A program made the translations under genes and the position numbers. A stretch of DNA of 64,000 nucleotides, taken from positions 5,001 through 69,000 of the forward strand of contig CM055100.1 in assembly GCA_029204225.1 (NCBI GenBank), read 5' to 3'. Every line of letters starts with the position of its first letter. Position 1 is the first letter of the stretch. The notes under the pieces were generated by a model. The model worked only from the letters and a program-made list of their open reading frames with translations. It did no database searches and was not told where the DNA came from. Source of the DNA: Diphasiastrum complanatum. Its lineage: Eukaryota > Streptophyta > Lycopodiopsida > Lycopodiales > Lycopodiaceae. This document shows positions 21,380 through 32,800 of the stretch, piece by piece.

Positions 21380-21900
21380 AGAGGAGCTTCAATCAATTAA
21401 AGGAGACCTTGGTGAATGCTCCAGTTTTGATATAACTAGATTTCAGTTTACCTTTCAAGGTGATTGTTGATGCAAGTGGAAGTGGGTTAGGAGCCATACT
21501 AAGAAGGATGGTGTGATTGCCTATGAGAGTCGAAAATTGACCGACAAGGAGATGTCATATCCTACGCATGACAAGGAGATGTTGGCTATAGTTCAGCCTT
21601 GAAAAAATGGTGACACTACCTTTATGGGTCGAAATTCATCATTAAAAGTGATCACCATAGCCTTAAGTATTTCCTAAGTCAGAAGCAACTTACGGACAAA
21701 CAAAAGAGATGATTAGCACAAGTTCAAGTATATGACTTCGTTATTGAATATCTCAAGGGCAAGGAAAATCAAGCTGCTGATGCTTTATCAAGGTTGTGGA
21801 GAATGCAAATGTGTGATACAGACGAATCTTTAGAGGAGTATGCTCCAAGATGTAGAAGAAAATTGCATGTCCACAAAACAAGATCAAGCCTTATAAGGGT
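21380..21900 (+). pseudogene. Gypsy RNase H remnant
   Basis: VIVDASGSGLGAIL, then HYLYGSKFIIKSDHHSLKYF and AADALSR, mark the RNase H domain. The pieces lie in different frames, with at least two stops. Confidence 0.75.
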
Positions 21901-22093
21901 TATGTTGCATGTTAGAAAAATACATGTTGAATTTCCTCATTTCTTTGGAAAATGACTGGAAGTCCATCATCTTGGATGAGTATACTAAGGGTGTAACTAT
22001 GACGCAAATTATGGAACTTATTGGATCCCAAAGTTGGAGAACAACCTCGTCACCAACTCAAAGATGGAATTTTGGTATACAACAATAAAAGGA

Positions 22094-22394
22094 TAGTCCT
22101 AGTGCCAAATTCCATGAAAAAGATTATGTGTATTTACAATTACAGCCCTATCGCCAATCAATATTAAAGAAAACCAAGAGAGAGAAGTTATCTCCCCAAT
22201 TTTATGGGCCATTTCAAATCCTCAAAAGAGTGGGAGAACTAGCATATGAACTGGATTTATCAACCATAACAAAAATGCATAACGTATTCCATGTTAGTTT
22301 GTTGAAGAAACATATCAGTAAAAATGTTCAAACTAGAATCGTTAATAAAGAGGCGCAAACAACCACACCATATTTGTATTGGTGGGAGTTGTAA
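22094..22394 (+). pseudogene. Gypsy integrase C-terminal end
   Basis: LSPQFYGPFQILKRVGELAY and MHNVFHVSLLKK are the conserved end of gypsy integrase. The HHCC and DDE parts are absent, which leaves a deletion of about 1 kb between 21900 and 22090. Confidence 0.8.
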
Positions 22395-22942
22395 TTAAGG
22401 AATAAGGCCCCAATGTTGATTAGAGGCACCAAAGACCCACTATAAATAGAAAAGGTCGTGCTAATTTGGAGGCTATTCTACTTTTGTGATTTTTGAACTT
22501 TTAGTGATCTTGAAGCTTCTCTTTGAGAGCTTTCTTGATAGTATTGATGGTTCATGTGCCTACAATCACATGAGAGCTATGACCATGCTCTAGTTTTAGG
22601 CCTAATCTTGTGAATGATCAATAATGATGAATAATGGATCCTTACTTTGCCTATTTTTGGTAAAGCTTTACTATCTTTGTCTAGTTTCTTGATTTCTTGA
22701 GTATTTTCTTGATTTCTTGTATTTCCATTATAATTTGATGTTAATGAATGGATTAGATGTTTGAATGCTAAGATTGGCACATGACACATTTAATTTTTTA
22801 ATATGTGTTGGTGGTACAATGGAGATTTAATCAGATTGTTTATAAATTATACCTATTCAAGGTGAACATAACATTTTTAGTGATTTCTTTTCACTTCTAT
22901 CTGTATTTGCAACAAATTTCATTATGTTCATGCTTAATATGT

Positions 22943-22962
22943 GCATATCGTTCTTGTGCATA
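22943..22962 (+). promoter_or_regulatory. Leader-type motif near the second Z copy
   Basis: GCATATCGTTCTTGTGCATA matches the leader motif at 11925 (GCATATCGCTCTTGTGCGC) in 16 of the first 19 positions. It lies about 90 bp before the Z-like frame, as in the Y/Z block. Confidence 0.4.
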
Positions 22963-23047
22963 GCTATTAGAATTGCTACTTTTGATCATTGCACACAATC
23001 CGAAATAAGCATTTGATCTTGCCATTTTTTTTTTTCTTTCATAGAAT

Positions 23048-23331
23048 ATGACTTTAGCATTTTGTAGGTCTGATCCAAATATCGTGCTATCATCATTTCT
23101 CAATGATTTTGGTATTATTGAAAATAGTTAGTAGTTTGTATCGTTTTTCCATCCTCTTTTTTTCATGTTTTTGTTGGCAAAATACACTCTTTTATGAGCC
23201 TTTTTGACAATTTTGTTACATTGCCCTTGCAAATGTTTGATAATATGATTTCTATACATTACACTGACATTGTCAAGCATATCGACATTATTAAAAAAAA
23301 AATTGGATCAACTATATACAAAACTTTATGA
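23048..23331 (+). pseudogene. Gene Z-like fragment
   Basis: An ATG frame reads SDPNIVLSSFLNDFGIIENS and stops, matching the start of Z at 12305 (ESRLLSFFNEFGITDR). Another frame then continues for about 60 codons (SLFDNF, YTDIVKHIDIIKKK) with weaker resemblance to the rest of Z. In 23396-23600 a further frame carries a Ser/Pro patch. This suggests a longer decayed member of the X/Y/Z region, but no histone or protease motif was found here. Confidence 0.4.
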
Positions 23332-23339
23332 AAATCTTA

Positions 23340-24900
23340 CGTTCTCATTTAGTTGTCAATTTTGCCACAATAAATGTAGTGGAATATCAATCAACATTTG
23401 TATTATATGTGATTACTTTGATCCCATATGAAGTGGAGGCCACAAGCTTCATTCACACTTCACCTCCCTCCTCATCCTGAGAGCAAAAGCTTAAATATAT
23501 AGTCAAGTTTATTGAGGAAACTGACATAAAATACAACAATGTTATAGGATTAACCCAAGAGACAATTGAGCTACATTTATAGGAGAGGTAGACGGTTGGT
23601 GCATTGATTCTCATCATTCATGTCCGAGATTTCATAATACATAGATTCTTGCCAACAACCAAAACTATGATAATCGAGTCACCAGCTACTTCATTGGCTT
23701 TGTCTAAATGCAACATGTAGAAGGAAATCTATCAATCAACTCTTGGGCAACCACAAGGTGCTCCACCCCTCGTCTTCTAGTTATAGATAGGCTTGCAAAC
23801 CTGACAGACAATCGATTGGTAGAAGGTAGTTATAAAGATGAAGAATCCTCTATGCTAACCATTAGTCTCATATGCCAAAAGACTACATAGTCCTCCAAGA
23901 GCTAACAAATTCTCACATGGCAATTGCTTTCTAAATAATTCACTAGAACATTTTGCAACATTTTTGACCCTAATACCGAGGCTTCTCTCCAGCAAAAATA
24001 TAAAAAAATAAGTCCTTTTACATCACTATATCCAATGATCTATCCCTTGATAACAGACCTTCGATATTTTCATCGAGGCCCAAGGAATATAAATATTTTT
24101 GTCTCATTAAAAAAGAAATTTTTTTGAGGTCCCTCGATATATCTCTCAAAATATTTTAGCTGATTGGAACTATTCACAAAAGAGCATTTTTTGAGGGATA
24201 TTCTGAAGATCATATAGACAATTATTTTGAAGTCTGATAAAACAAAGAATTTTTCTGAAGATTATTTCAAGGGGTCAAAAATTTTAAAAAAATTAGGGTA
24301 GAATGGAACTAGTATACTGGCTCCATTCTATCCTAAAACTCCATCCAATTCTGGGAGTCTTTTGCACCACCTCTTATGAAGTTGGTAAGAAAATCATTTG
24401 TTTATAATTGTTATTAATTTTTTTTGCAAATATTGAAATTACATTCATGCAATCAAAGATAGTGGAAGACAATTATGATTAACAAAATAGTCATACATAA
24501 ATGGTTCAAATACATGTTAAAAATACAGTAGCTTGAACCTTGAATGATGCATTTAATGCCTCACAAGAGTGATTGATTGATTGACCATAAAAACAATGCA
24601 AAGTAGACACTGAATTTTGAGGTCTAGATCAACAAGTTATTGTCTATCGATCAAGAGCAACCTTTAGTCATTAATCAAACACAAAGTATAGCCCACACAC
24701 ATGTGGAACATTACATAGTACGACTGGTAGACAAAAAACAAAGTGCAAATGACTTTGATCTTGATTGGATCCAAAAAACAACAAGTACATACAGTAGAAA
24801 CTCGAGTTTTGCCAATGAGCTCTCAAGAATAATCTAAGTACTCACTATAGGAGGATGAAATACATACCAAAAGCATCTTCCTTTGTAAAGTCAATGAATT
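23340..24900. other. Intergenic, no recognised gene
   Basis: AT-rich. Only short frames, none with a known domain. The 23.4-23.9 kb part has the longest in-frame stretches and may be a decayed continuation of the Z-like locus. Confidence 0.4.
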
Positions 24901-24949
24901 TCCAGCATGTAATAAGGAAGTTAAGTTGGCTTTCTTGCCCTAATTTTCC

Positions 24950-25234
24950 ACTCTAGCCTGATTTTTAGAGTCATGTCAAGTAGGTGGCTAATTGGTCAAT
25001 TTTCACCTTAAATCTAGGATGTAGGTCCTAAAAAGTAGGAATCACTACCAAATTGACTTGACCCACTTTTTAGACTTGATCTAACCTACACTAGGATAGG
25101 TTTTCCACGTGGCTCCATGGCCTCACACGTGTGGGACCCACATGTGTACATAATTTACATGGTCTTTAATCAAGCTAGATTTGCCAATATTTCTTAATTT
25201 CTCACACTCCTCAAATTTAGCTTGATCTATTTAT
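24950..25234 (-). mobile_element. Host copia remnant, left part
   Basis: LTR-like sequence with CACACGTGTG near 25125 ends TTTCTCACA at 25206. It is followed by CTCCTCAAA, the reverse complement of a polypurine tract, just as in the 36.3 kb element. The internal part is interrupted at 25235 by another copia element and resumes at 29187. Confidence 0.5.
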
Positions 25235-25927
25235 TGTGAAGTTTTTAGCACGTGTGAACTTCACCACACACCCTGCAGGATCGTACTGAGATGTTGTGAT
25301 TGCACAAGATTGATCAAAGAACAATATGCTTGAAAGATCTAAAGCAAGAGCACAATGGCATACATCTGATGAAAAAATCTAACTCTTCACTATGAGAAAT
25401 GAATGTCAGAAATAATTCTAAGTGTTCAGTATGGGAAAAAGAGGCTGCTCTCAGGTAGAAAGAGAATGAGTCCAAAACACCAAAATCTCAATATTCACAA
25501 TATGGCAAAACATGCCCAGCTTTCCCTACATGAGAGAGACTCGAATTCCTATAGTGGAGTTGCATGGTAAGTCCAATTAACTGAACTAATTCACCTACCA
25601 GAGATCCACATGTGTAACTGCATGCATGTATGTTGCATGTACTGCATGTCAAACTCATAAAATTGCCTAGACATGTGTAGATCACAGAAACTACTTTGCA
25701 TGTGGCTTGCATGCATACAGTAAGACTTTGCATGCTATCTAAACATCTGCATGTCATCATAATTGAACCTATCTTAACTCAAATCCAAGCTACACTAGAA
25801 GGATATGTGCTCAATTCACAATCCTTATATGTACAACATGAAATCTAGTGGTAATCAACATGGACATGACCCCAAACTCGAGATAGGAAGATAATATTTT
25901 AATAATCTTCACACTCCTCCTTAAAAT

Positions 25928-26607
25928 TTATGTTCCTATAAACATAGATTTCGAAATTAGGCCAAGGTTAGAACTCATCTTCATAAATACATTCTTGAGT
26001 AGAGGCTTGGTGAGAAGATCTGCAACACAATCTGAAGATGAAACATGCTCCAATGAGATATCTCTCCCAATGACTTTTTCTCTTAAAAAATGACGAGCCA
26101 CTTCAATATGCTTGCTCCTTGCATGAAAGACTGGATTATTTGTAAGAGCCTGAGCAGAAATGTTATCATTCTTGATAATTGGTAAATCTTCATCAACATA
26201 ACACTTTAGCTCCAAAAGTAGCCTTTTGATCCATAAAACCTCCTTTGTTATGGTTGTAAGAGATTTGTATTCAGCTTCACAGGATGATAAGGAAATATTG
26301 TCTACTTCTTTGATAGCCAAGAAACCAAATTTCCTCCAAGAAATATAGTGTAAGCACTTGTGGATTTCCTATCCAACCCGTCTCCTGCAAAATCTGAATC
26401 TGAAAAAATAGTCAAAGTCAGATCTTCTCCTTCATAGAATAGTCCATAATCCAAGGTAGAAGATATATACCTCAAGACTCTTTTAGCCAACTTCCAATAA
26501 TATAACTTTGGATCCTGCATGTGTTGAGTTGGGATGACCCAATCTCTTGTGCCACAGATCCTCCTATAGAACCTTGGTCTCATAAGCAATATCTGAAATG
26601 TTAGCAC
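25928..26607 (-). pseudogene. Copia RNase H of the 25.2-29.2 kb element
   Basis: Two overlapping frames: KLAKRVLRYISSTLDYGL, SDSDFAGDGLDRKSTSAY, then SSCEAEYKSLTT, KHIEVARHFLREK and ADLLTKPL. These are the standard copia RNase H boxes. The frame changes near 26310. It is joined directly to gag-protease by the internal deletion. Confidence 0.85.
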
Positions 26608-27893
26608 TCTCCCTAGAATCTAGTTTGTACAACTTACCAATTCTAGATCCTCTAGCAATAACTTCATTTTCTCTTGAGATTATACACTTGTCAACTTGAA
26701 ACTTGACATCCAATCCACTATCAAACAACTGTCCTACACTAATGAGATTCTTAGTCAATCTAGATACATACAGTACATCATGTAAGCAAAAAGATGTTGA
26801 TGATGATGCATGCAATGGAATGCTACCTATTTCTTCAATCCTACACTCTACATCATTAGCAGTATAGTTTGAGCTTTTTGCACCTAGATATGGCATGAGA
26901 TTAGTGAAAGAGTTCCTAGAACTAGAAACATGGGAACTAGCCCCACTATCTATCCACCAGACTTCTTCATTCTTAAAAGAAAAAGATGAAAAAGTAGACA
27001 TCATTAATGAATCCTCTCTTTCACTCTCTACACCCTCACACTCATCCTCATTAGTAAGGCTAGCTTGCTTAGATCGGTTCTTCTTCTTGAAACAGTTTGA
27101 TGCATAGTGTCCTTTCTTGCCACAGAAAAAACACTTGATCTTTGACAGCTTCTTCTTGCCACTGGATGTTGCAGCTTGTGAGGACTGATCCTTACCACCT
27201 TCTTTGGCTTTGTCCTTCTTGAAGTGCTGTTGTCATTTGCCCTTGCCTCTTGACTTGTCTCTGATAAAGAATCTCCACCATCTTTCAATGAAAGTCTATT
27301 GATCCTCAGCATCTTGTTCGCTTGCCTACTTTCTTCAACAATGAGAACACCTTGCAGTGTCTCCAAGGATGGAAGATTCTCTCTGACAGCATAAATCTGC
27401 ACAATATTGTCATACTCATCTCTAAGTCCATTTAGGACTACTTGAACAAGTTTAGTGTTCTTAAGAGCATCACTTATACCAGCTAACTCTTGATGAAGAT
27501 CCTTAACTCTCATGACATATGATGAAGCACTCTCATCTACTCTCTGATAACTTAAAAATATTTGGTTTCTAAGTGTAAGCAATCTAGAAGTATTTTTGAT
27601 TTCATAGATTGTTTTTAGAGTATCCCAAGCTTCCTTGGCAGTGGTGCATGTACTGATTTCTCTTAACACTTCATTGGTAACATTCATTTTTATAAAATGA
27701 AGGGCAATTCTGGATCATTTGTGGAATGCTACAGCTTCATTAGGTGCAGGAGGTTCTTCTTCAGCTCCACTCTCAATATCCATTACATCCTGTAGAATCA
27801 ACAGTGATTCCATTTTGATCTTCCACATTGCATAATTGGAGGATGTTAATCTCTCACTGTGCTCTAAGAAATGTGAACCAGATGAAGACATCT
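26564..27893 (-). pseudogene. Copia gag-protease of the 25.2-29.2 kb element
   Basis: The minus-strand frame starts MSSSGSHFLEHSERLTSSNY near 27893 and has a stop near 27745. It resumes as MNVTNEVLREISTCTTAKEA with the copia gag motif RLLTLRNQIF. The protease segment contains WWIDSGASSHV, and LTKNLISVGQL leads towards integrase. The frame ends near 26564, where integrase and RT have been lost. Confidence 0.8.
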
Positions 27894-29186
27894 TCTTGGT
27901 GAGAAATTCTAGTAATGATAAAAAATGGAGTTGAAAGAATGTTACTTGCTATCTCAATCTAGGATCTAACACTGAGAACAAATTCTCAATACAGAAAATC
28001 AATCTATCTTGAATTTGGATCTTGCTTCAGTCACAAAAGAAGAAGCACATGCAAGCAAGAAGTCTATCTCTCCCACGAGTTTCAATGTACTGATAAACTC
28101 TCTACGAACTTACTTTCAACTCAAACACAATAATATGTGTGAAATGAAAAGTCTAAGACCCCAGAACACTCACTTCTATCCAATTGTACTTGATTGACAG
28201 TGAAAATTGATGAAAATGGTGAAAAAGACAGACGTGTGCTCACTTTGGCATATCCCACGAGTTGAGTACCCTCTAAAACTCTTTGATTGCCTAAAAATCT
28301 TCTAAAAACAAATCAAATTGATTTAGAAACAAGAGCAACACATTCTACTCTTCAATACGTATCCAACAAGCTATAGAACATCAAATTTGGATCATTCCTT
28401 GAGAAGTAGCACTCATTAATGAGGGCTGATTTCACACGTGTGAGCTCTATGTTCTTATAGAGCTCCGTTGGATTAGATCAGCCTTGATTTGGTCCACTTA
28501 TGATCCACAAATTGCTTGTTTCTCAGCAAGTTTGAATTCCTCTCCAAAATTTCGAGTTTCTGCAAGCAAAAACATTGATGATCTGATGTATACACCCTCA
28601 CCTCTTCAAAGCATGAAGTTCTAATACCATGTGAAGTTTTTAGCACGTGTGAACTTCACCACACACCCTACAGGATCTTACTGAGGTGTTGTGATTGCAC
28701 AAGATTGATCAAAGAATAGTATGCTTGAAAAATCTAAGGCAAGAGCACAATGGCATACATCTGATGAAAAAATCTAACCATGCCCAACTTTCCCTACATG
28801 AGAGAGACTTGAATTCCTATAGTGGAGTTGCATGGTAAGTCCACTTAACTATCCAGAGATCCACATGTGTAACTGCATGCATGTATATTGCATGTACTGC
28901 ATGTCAGCTCATAAAACTGCCTAGACATGTGTAGATCACAGTAACTACTTTGCATATTGCATGCACTGATTGCATGTGGCTTGCATGCATACAGTAAGAC
29001 TTTGCATGCTATCTAAACATCTGCATGTCATCATAATTGAACCTATCTAACTCAAATCCGAGCTACACTAGAAGGATATGTGCTCAATTCACACTCCTTT
29101 TATGTACAACATGAATTTTAGTGGAAATCATCATGGACATGACCCCAAACTCGAGATAGGAAGATAATATTTTAATAATCTTCACA

Positions 29187-29568
29187 TTTACAACTCTCTT
29201 TGCTTGATGAATGAATACCTTAGAAGTGACTTCAAAACTATACATCATGCCAAGCTATGAATTCCAAGACATTTTGTGCACTTAATGGTACATCAATTAA
29301 GTCTTAAGTGCATAAAGAATGTTCCCAAAGACAACTTGCCTTGCTTGATCCATATGATTGAGCCTTGATGGCTCCATCTTGTTACTCAAAGTTGTTCTTG
29401 GAGTCCTCGGGTCTTGAGCTTGCTCCTCCACTTGACTTGACTCCAAACCATCAATGATTTGAATAAGGTGTTGATCCAAAGGTGCTTCTTCAAGTTTGCA
29501 AATCTTCCACTCTTGAAAGATCACATTTCCACCATTGACAACTTCTTTGGTGGAAAACAAGTAGATTT
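29187..29568 (-). mobile_element. Host copia remnant, right part (pol linker)
   Basis: The minus-strand frame 29297-29560 (EWKICKLEEAP, then MEPSRLNHMDQARQ) resembles the linker between integrase and RT in the copia element at 51.1-51.25 kb (KAEPSRLTYFEKGKQ). It continues the host element interrupted at 25235. Confidence 0.5.
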
Positions 29569-31822
29569 TGTGAAAATTATAAAAAGTTATATATCATAGC
29601 TTTAGGGGTTTCCTAAGTTTTTATGTCAAAAGCATCTTTGTGTAGGATTGTGATAGGGCCAAAAATTTGCATAGATGGCAAATTGGCCAAATCCACATGT
29701 AATGTCTCTATTAAGCCAAAAATAGTTTGTGATGCAATCTCGAACTAGAGAGGCTTGTAAAAAGACTTGTGAAACTTGTGTTAATATAATTTGATGAGTG
29801 ATCAAGTCAAAGTGTTGGCTTTGGTCAAGGCGTCGAATAGAAATTGAGAAATCTTCATGAAGGGTCCAATAGAATTTCAAGATGGATGCATCACTCATCC
29901 AATAGCATTAGAGAGGCTAGGATTAGGAGTCCAATATGAAGTAAGCAAAATTCTCCACGAGTTTTATATGTACTCTCTCTACCAATTATAATGTAATTGA
30001 GGTTTTGAGCAAATTTGTGAGTAATCAACTTTTTGTGAGTATTGTCTTATCTCTCTACCCGAGACCAATTGGTCTATTCTCTCTCTAACCGAGGAGAGGA
30101 GCTTAATTTTACTTAGTTTTTTTTCATGAAGTACTTACTTCTTTTACATGTAGAAACACTTTGGTTATCAATCTATGCATCTATCTTTGCCTCTTTGCCT
30201 TAGATATTGATCTAGATCTTGGATTTCAATCTAGAATTGTTCTAAAGTGCATAAGCTTGACTTAGGAGATCATTCACACACATTAGGGCATTTTCACACG
30301 TGTGAAATTTCACATGGTATCAGAGCCTACCTAAGTGTTTGATGCTTGTTTCATCCAAAGTTTCACAAACTTCATGAAAATAAAGATCTAGAGAGAGTAG
30401 TTTGCATCTCCCATGCTATCTCAAGCAAAATTGGAAAAAGGGTTCATAATCATAAAGATTGAATCATTTTTGATATTGTACAAATTTTCTTGCTCATACA
30501 CATATGAAGGACAACCCAATTCATTTTGGTGATTCTTTTCCATGTGTAATCCAAAATTTGTGCTTGATAGCTAGTTTCAAAGTTATTTGAGTCTAGTTTG
30601 TGTAGCGATTGATTTATAGTGATTGGATCTCCCAATCAAAAGTTATAGTCAATTGAATCAAGGTGGGTAGGGGCACCCAACCTGGTTGGACACTTTTACT
30701 TTTGACTCTATTATGCTTGTTTGTTCAAAAATCTAAATTCTAGGCTTGCCAATCACATCTTCTTGAGATCTAGTCATCAATTTGAGGTCGTAGCCACTTT
30801 CTTTCATACAGTCGGCTTGTATTTGAGTGATTTGTGGTTTCTTGGAGTGTTTCGCACGTGCCAAAGATAGCTTGACCCAAACTTAGCCCATACTTCATCA
30901 ATTGATATGAGAGTGATTTAGATCAAGAGAGATTGCAAAAGCTAGTGAGGTCGATATCTCACTTTGTTGCAAGATCTTGCATAGGAGTTGGTAGCACACC
31001 CTTATTGAATCCTATGGTAAGAGAGAGAGCAACATTTTCTTGTCCAATTCACAAGGAGTCTTCACTATTACATGGCATCTATGGGTTCCTATCTATTGGA
31101 ATCTAGTGAAAGGCTATCTACTTCCAATAATTCTATTTGGAAGTTGAGGATGGAGTCTATTCTAACACTCCAAGATGTGATGGACATTGTACTTGGGATT
31201 GAGGAGAAGCCTCAAGCCCTTCAAGACATACAAAAATATAAGAAGAGAGCTAGGATGACTCTCCATTATATCAAAATGAATGTCTCCAATGAGATTTTGA
31301 GGGAGATTGGTGATTGCACATCGACCAAGGATGTTTGGGATACTCTCAAAGCAATCTATGAGGCCAAGAATACCTCAAGACTCCTCACTCTTAGAAATCA
31401 AATCTTCCAAAGTTCTCAAAAGAGCGATGAGAGTGCCACTAATTATGTGTTGAGAGTGAAAGATACTCATAGGGAGCTTGCTTGCATTGGAGGATCTATT
31501 AATAAAAGTGAGCTAGTCCAAGTCATACTTAATGGCTTGAGAGATGAGTATAAGAACCTTGTCCAATCCTAAGCCATCAAGGAGGATCTACCTATTTTGG
31601 AAGCTTTGCAAGGAGTGCTAATGGCTGAAGAATCAAGGCAAAAGAACAAGCTATTAAGGATGGAAAAGTTATCACTCAACAATAATGGTGATGGCAAAGC
31701 TCTTTTTGCCAAGCACAAAGGAAGGAGCAAAAATCAACACCAACACTTCTCCAAGGACAAAGAAAAGGACAAAGACCAAGATGGAGAGGAAGATGACACC
31801 TCTCCTGCTTCTACCTCAAATA
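29569..31822 (+). mobile_element. Copia element: 5' LTR, PBS and gag, truncated
   Basis: The LTR 29569-30314 starts TGTGAAAA and ends TTTCACA. TGGTATCAGAGCC follows directly at 30315, the classic initiator-tRNA primer-binding site. Gag is read from 31072. At about 31822 the frame breaks into an unrelated tandem array just before the zinc knuckle, so pol and the 3' LTR are missing. Confidence 0.85.
31072..31822 (+). pseudogene. Copia gag
   Basis: It starts MASMGSYLLESSERLSTSNN and carries the copia gag boxes (IWKLRMESIL, DVWDTLKAIYEAKN, RLLTLRNQIFQSS, ELVQVILNGLRDEY). One TAA near 31570 splits it, and reading resumes to the array junction. It is closely related to the gag at 38.7-39.6 kb. Confidence 0.85.
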
Positions 31823-31823
31823 A

Positions 31824-32800
31824 GTACAAATTTTTTTTAACTATTGTTGTTTACGTGATACACACACCAGTGCTTGTAGAGAAATAAGTACAAATTTTTT
31901 TTAACTATTGTTGTTTACGTGATACACACACCAGCGCTTGTAGAGAAATATATAATCAGCTAATAAAATATGAGAAAAGCTCAACCAACATAGAAAATGA
32001 CTTTTCATTCTGAAAAAAAAAAATCACATTGGGGAGCCTCTGGAGGAGGCTTTGCCAGGTTGAAAAATGTCGAGAAAACAAGGCCCTTCTTCAGCCACCG
32101 TCCTCTAAGAACATGTAAAAGGATTTTTTAACTATTGTTGTCTATGTGATACACAAACCAACAAATATATAAACAGCTAAGAAAATATGAGATAAGCTCA
32201 GCCAACATAGAAAATGACTTCATTCTATAAAAAAAAAATCACATCGGAGAGCCTCTGGAGGCTCTGCCAAGTTAAAAAAATGTCAAGAAGACAAGGTCCT
32301 TCTTCAGCCACCGCCCTCTGAAAACATGTAAAAAGATTTTTCAACTATTGTTGTCTACGTGATACACATACCAACGCTTGTAGACAAATATATAAACAGC
32401 TAAGAAAATATGAGAAAAGCTCAGCCAACATAGAAAATGACTTCATTCTGAAATAAAAAAATCACATCGGTGAGCCTAGGAGGAGCGCTCCTCCTCCGGA
32501 GACTTTGGCAGGTTGAAAAAATGTGAAGAAAACAAGGCCCTTAGCCATTGCCCTCCGAAAACAAGTAAATTTTTTTTTAACTAGTGTTGTCTACGTGATA
32601 CACACACCAGCTCTTCTAGATAAATATGTAATCAACTAATAAAATATGAAAAAAGTTCAACCAACATAGAAAATGACTTTTCATTTTGAAAAAAAAAAAT
32701 CACATTGGAAAGCCTGTGGAGGAGGAGCGCTCCTCCTCCGGAGGCTTTGCCAGGTTAAAAAAATGTCGAAAAACAAGGCCCATCCTTAGCCATCGCCCTC
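31824..32800. repeat. Tandem array, about 4.3 units of 213-235 bp
   Basis: The unit anchor AACTATTGTTGT(T/C)TACGTGATACACA(C)ACCA recurs near 31840, 31903, 32129, 32342 and 32577. The first two anchors are only 63 bp apart, a near-perfect short duplication. Each unit ends with CTCTGGAGG(AGG)CTTTGCCAGGTT...AAGGCCC. Units three and four contain the 16 bp perfect palindrome GGAGGAGCGCTCCTCC (near 32468 and 32717). No coding potential. Confidence 0.85.

Larger units (their letters stand above)
18599..22450 (+). mobile_element. Decayed Ty3/gypsy retrotransposon
   Basis: Domains appear in gypsy order on one strand: gag, zinc-knuckle-like segment, aspartic protease, reverse transcriptase, RNase H, then the integrase C-terminal end. 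Stops and frameshifts break every part. The integrase catalytic core is missing: RNase H ends near 21790, and only the C-terminal end reappears at about 22094. A TATA-like CTATAAATAG at 22441 and the following stretch may be 3' LTR. It cannot be autonomous. Confidence 0.85.
25235..29186 (-). mobile_element. Copia retrotransposon with both LTRs, internally deleted
   Basis: Left LTR 25235-25913 and right LTR 28630-29186 both run TGTGAAGTTTTTAGCACG...TAATAATCTTCACA. The element reads on the minus strand: the primer-binding site TGGTATTAG(AAC) touches the right LTR at 28629, and a purine tract (TAAGGAGGAG in that orientation) touches the left. Target duplications TTTAT/TTTAC (25230-25234; 29187-29191) differ at one base. 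The LTRs differ by an approximately 120 bp deletion in the right copy. Gag, protease and RNase H remain; integrase and most of RT are deleted. It sits inside an older copia element. Confidence 0.85.
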
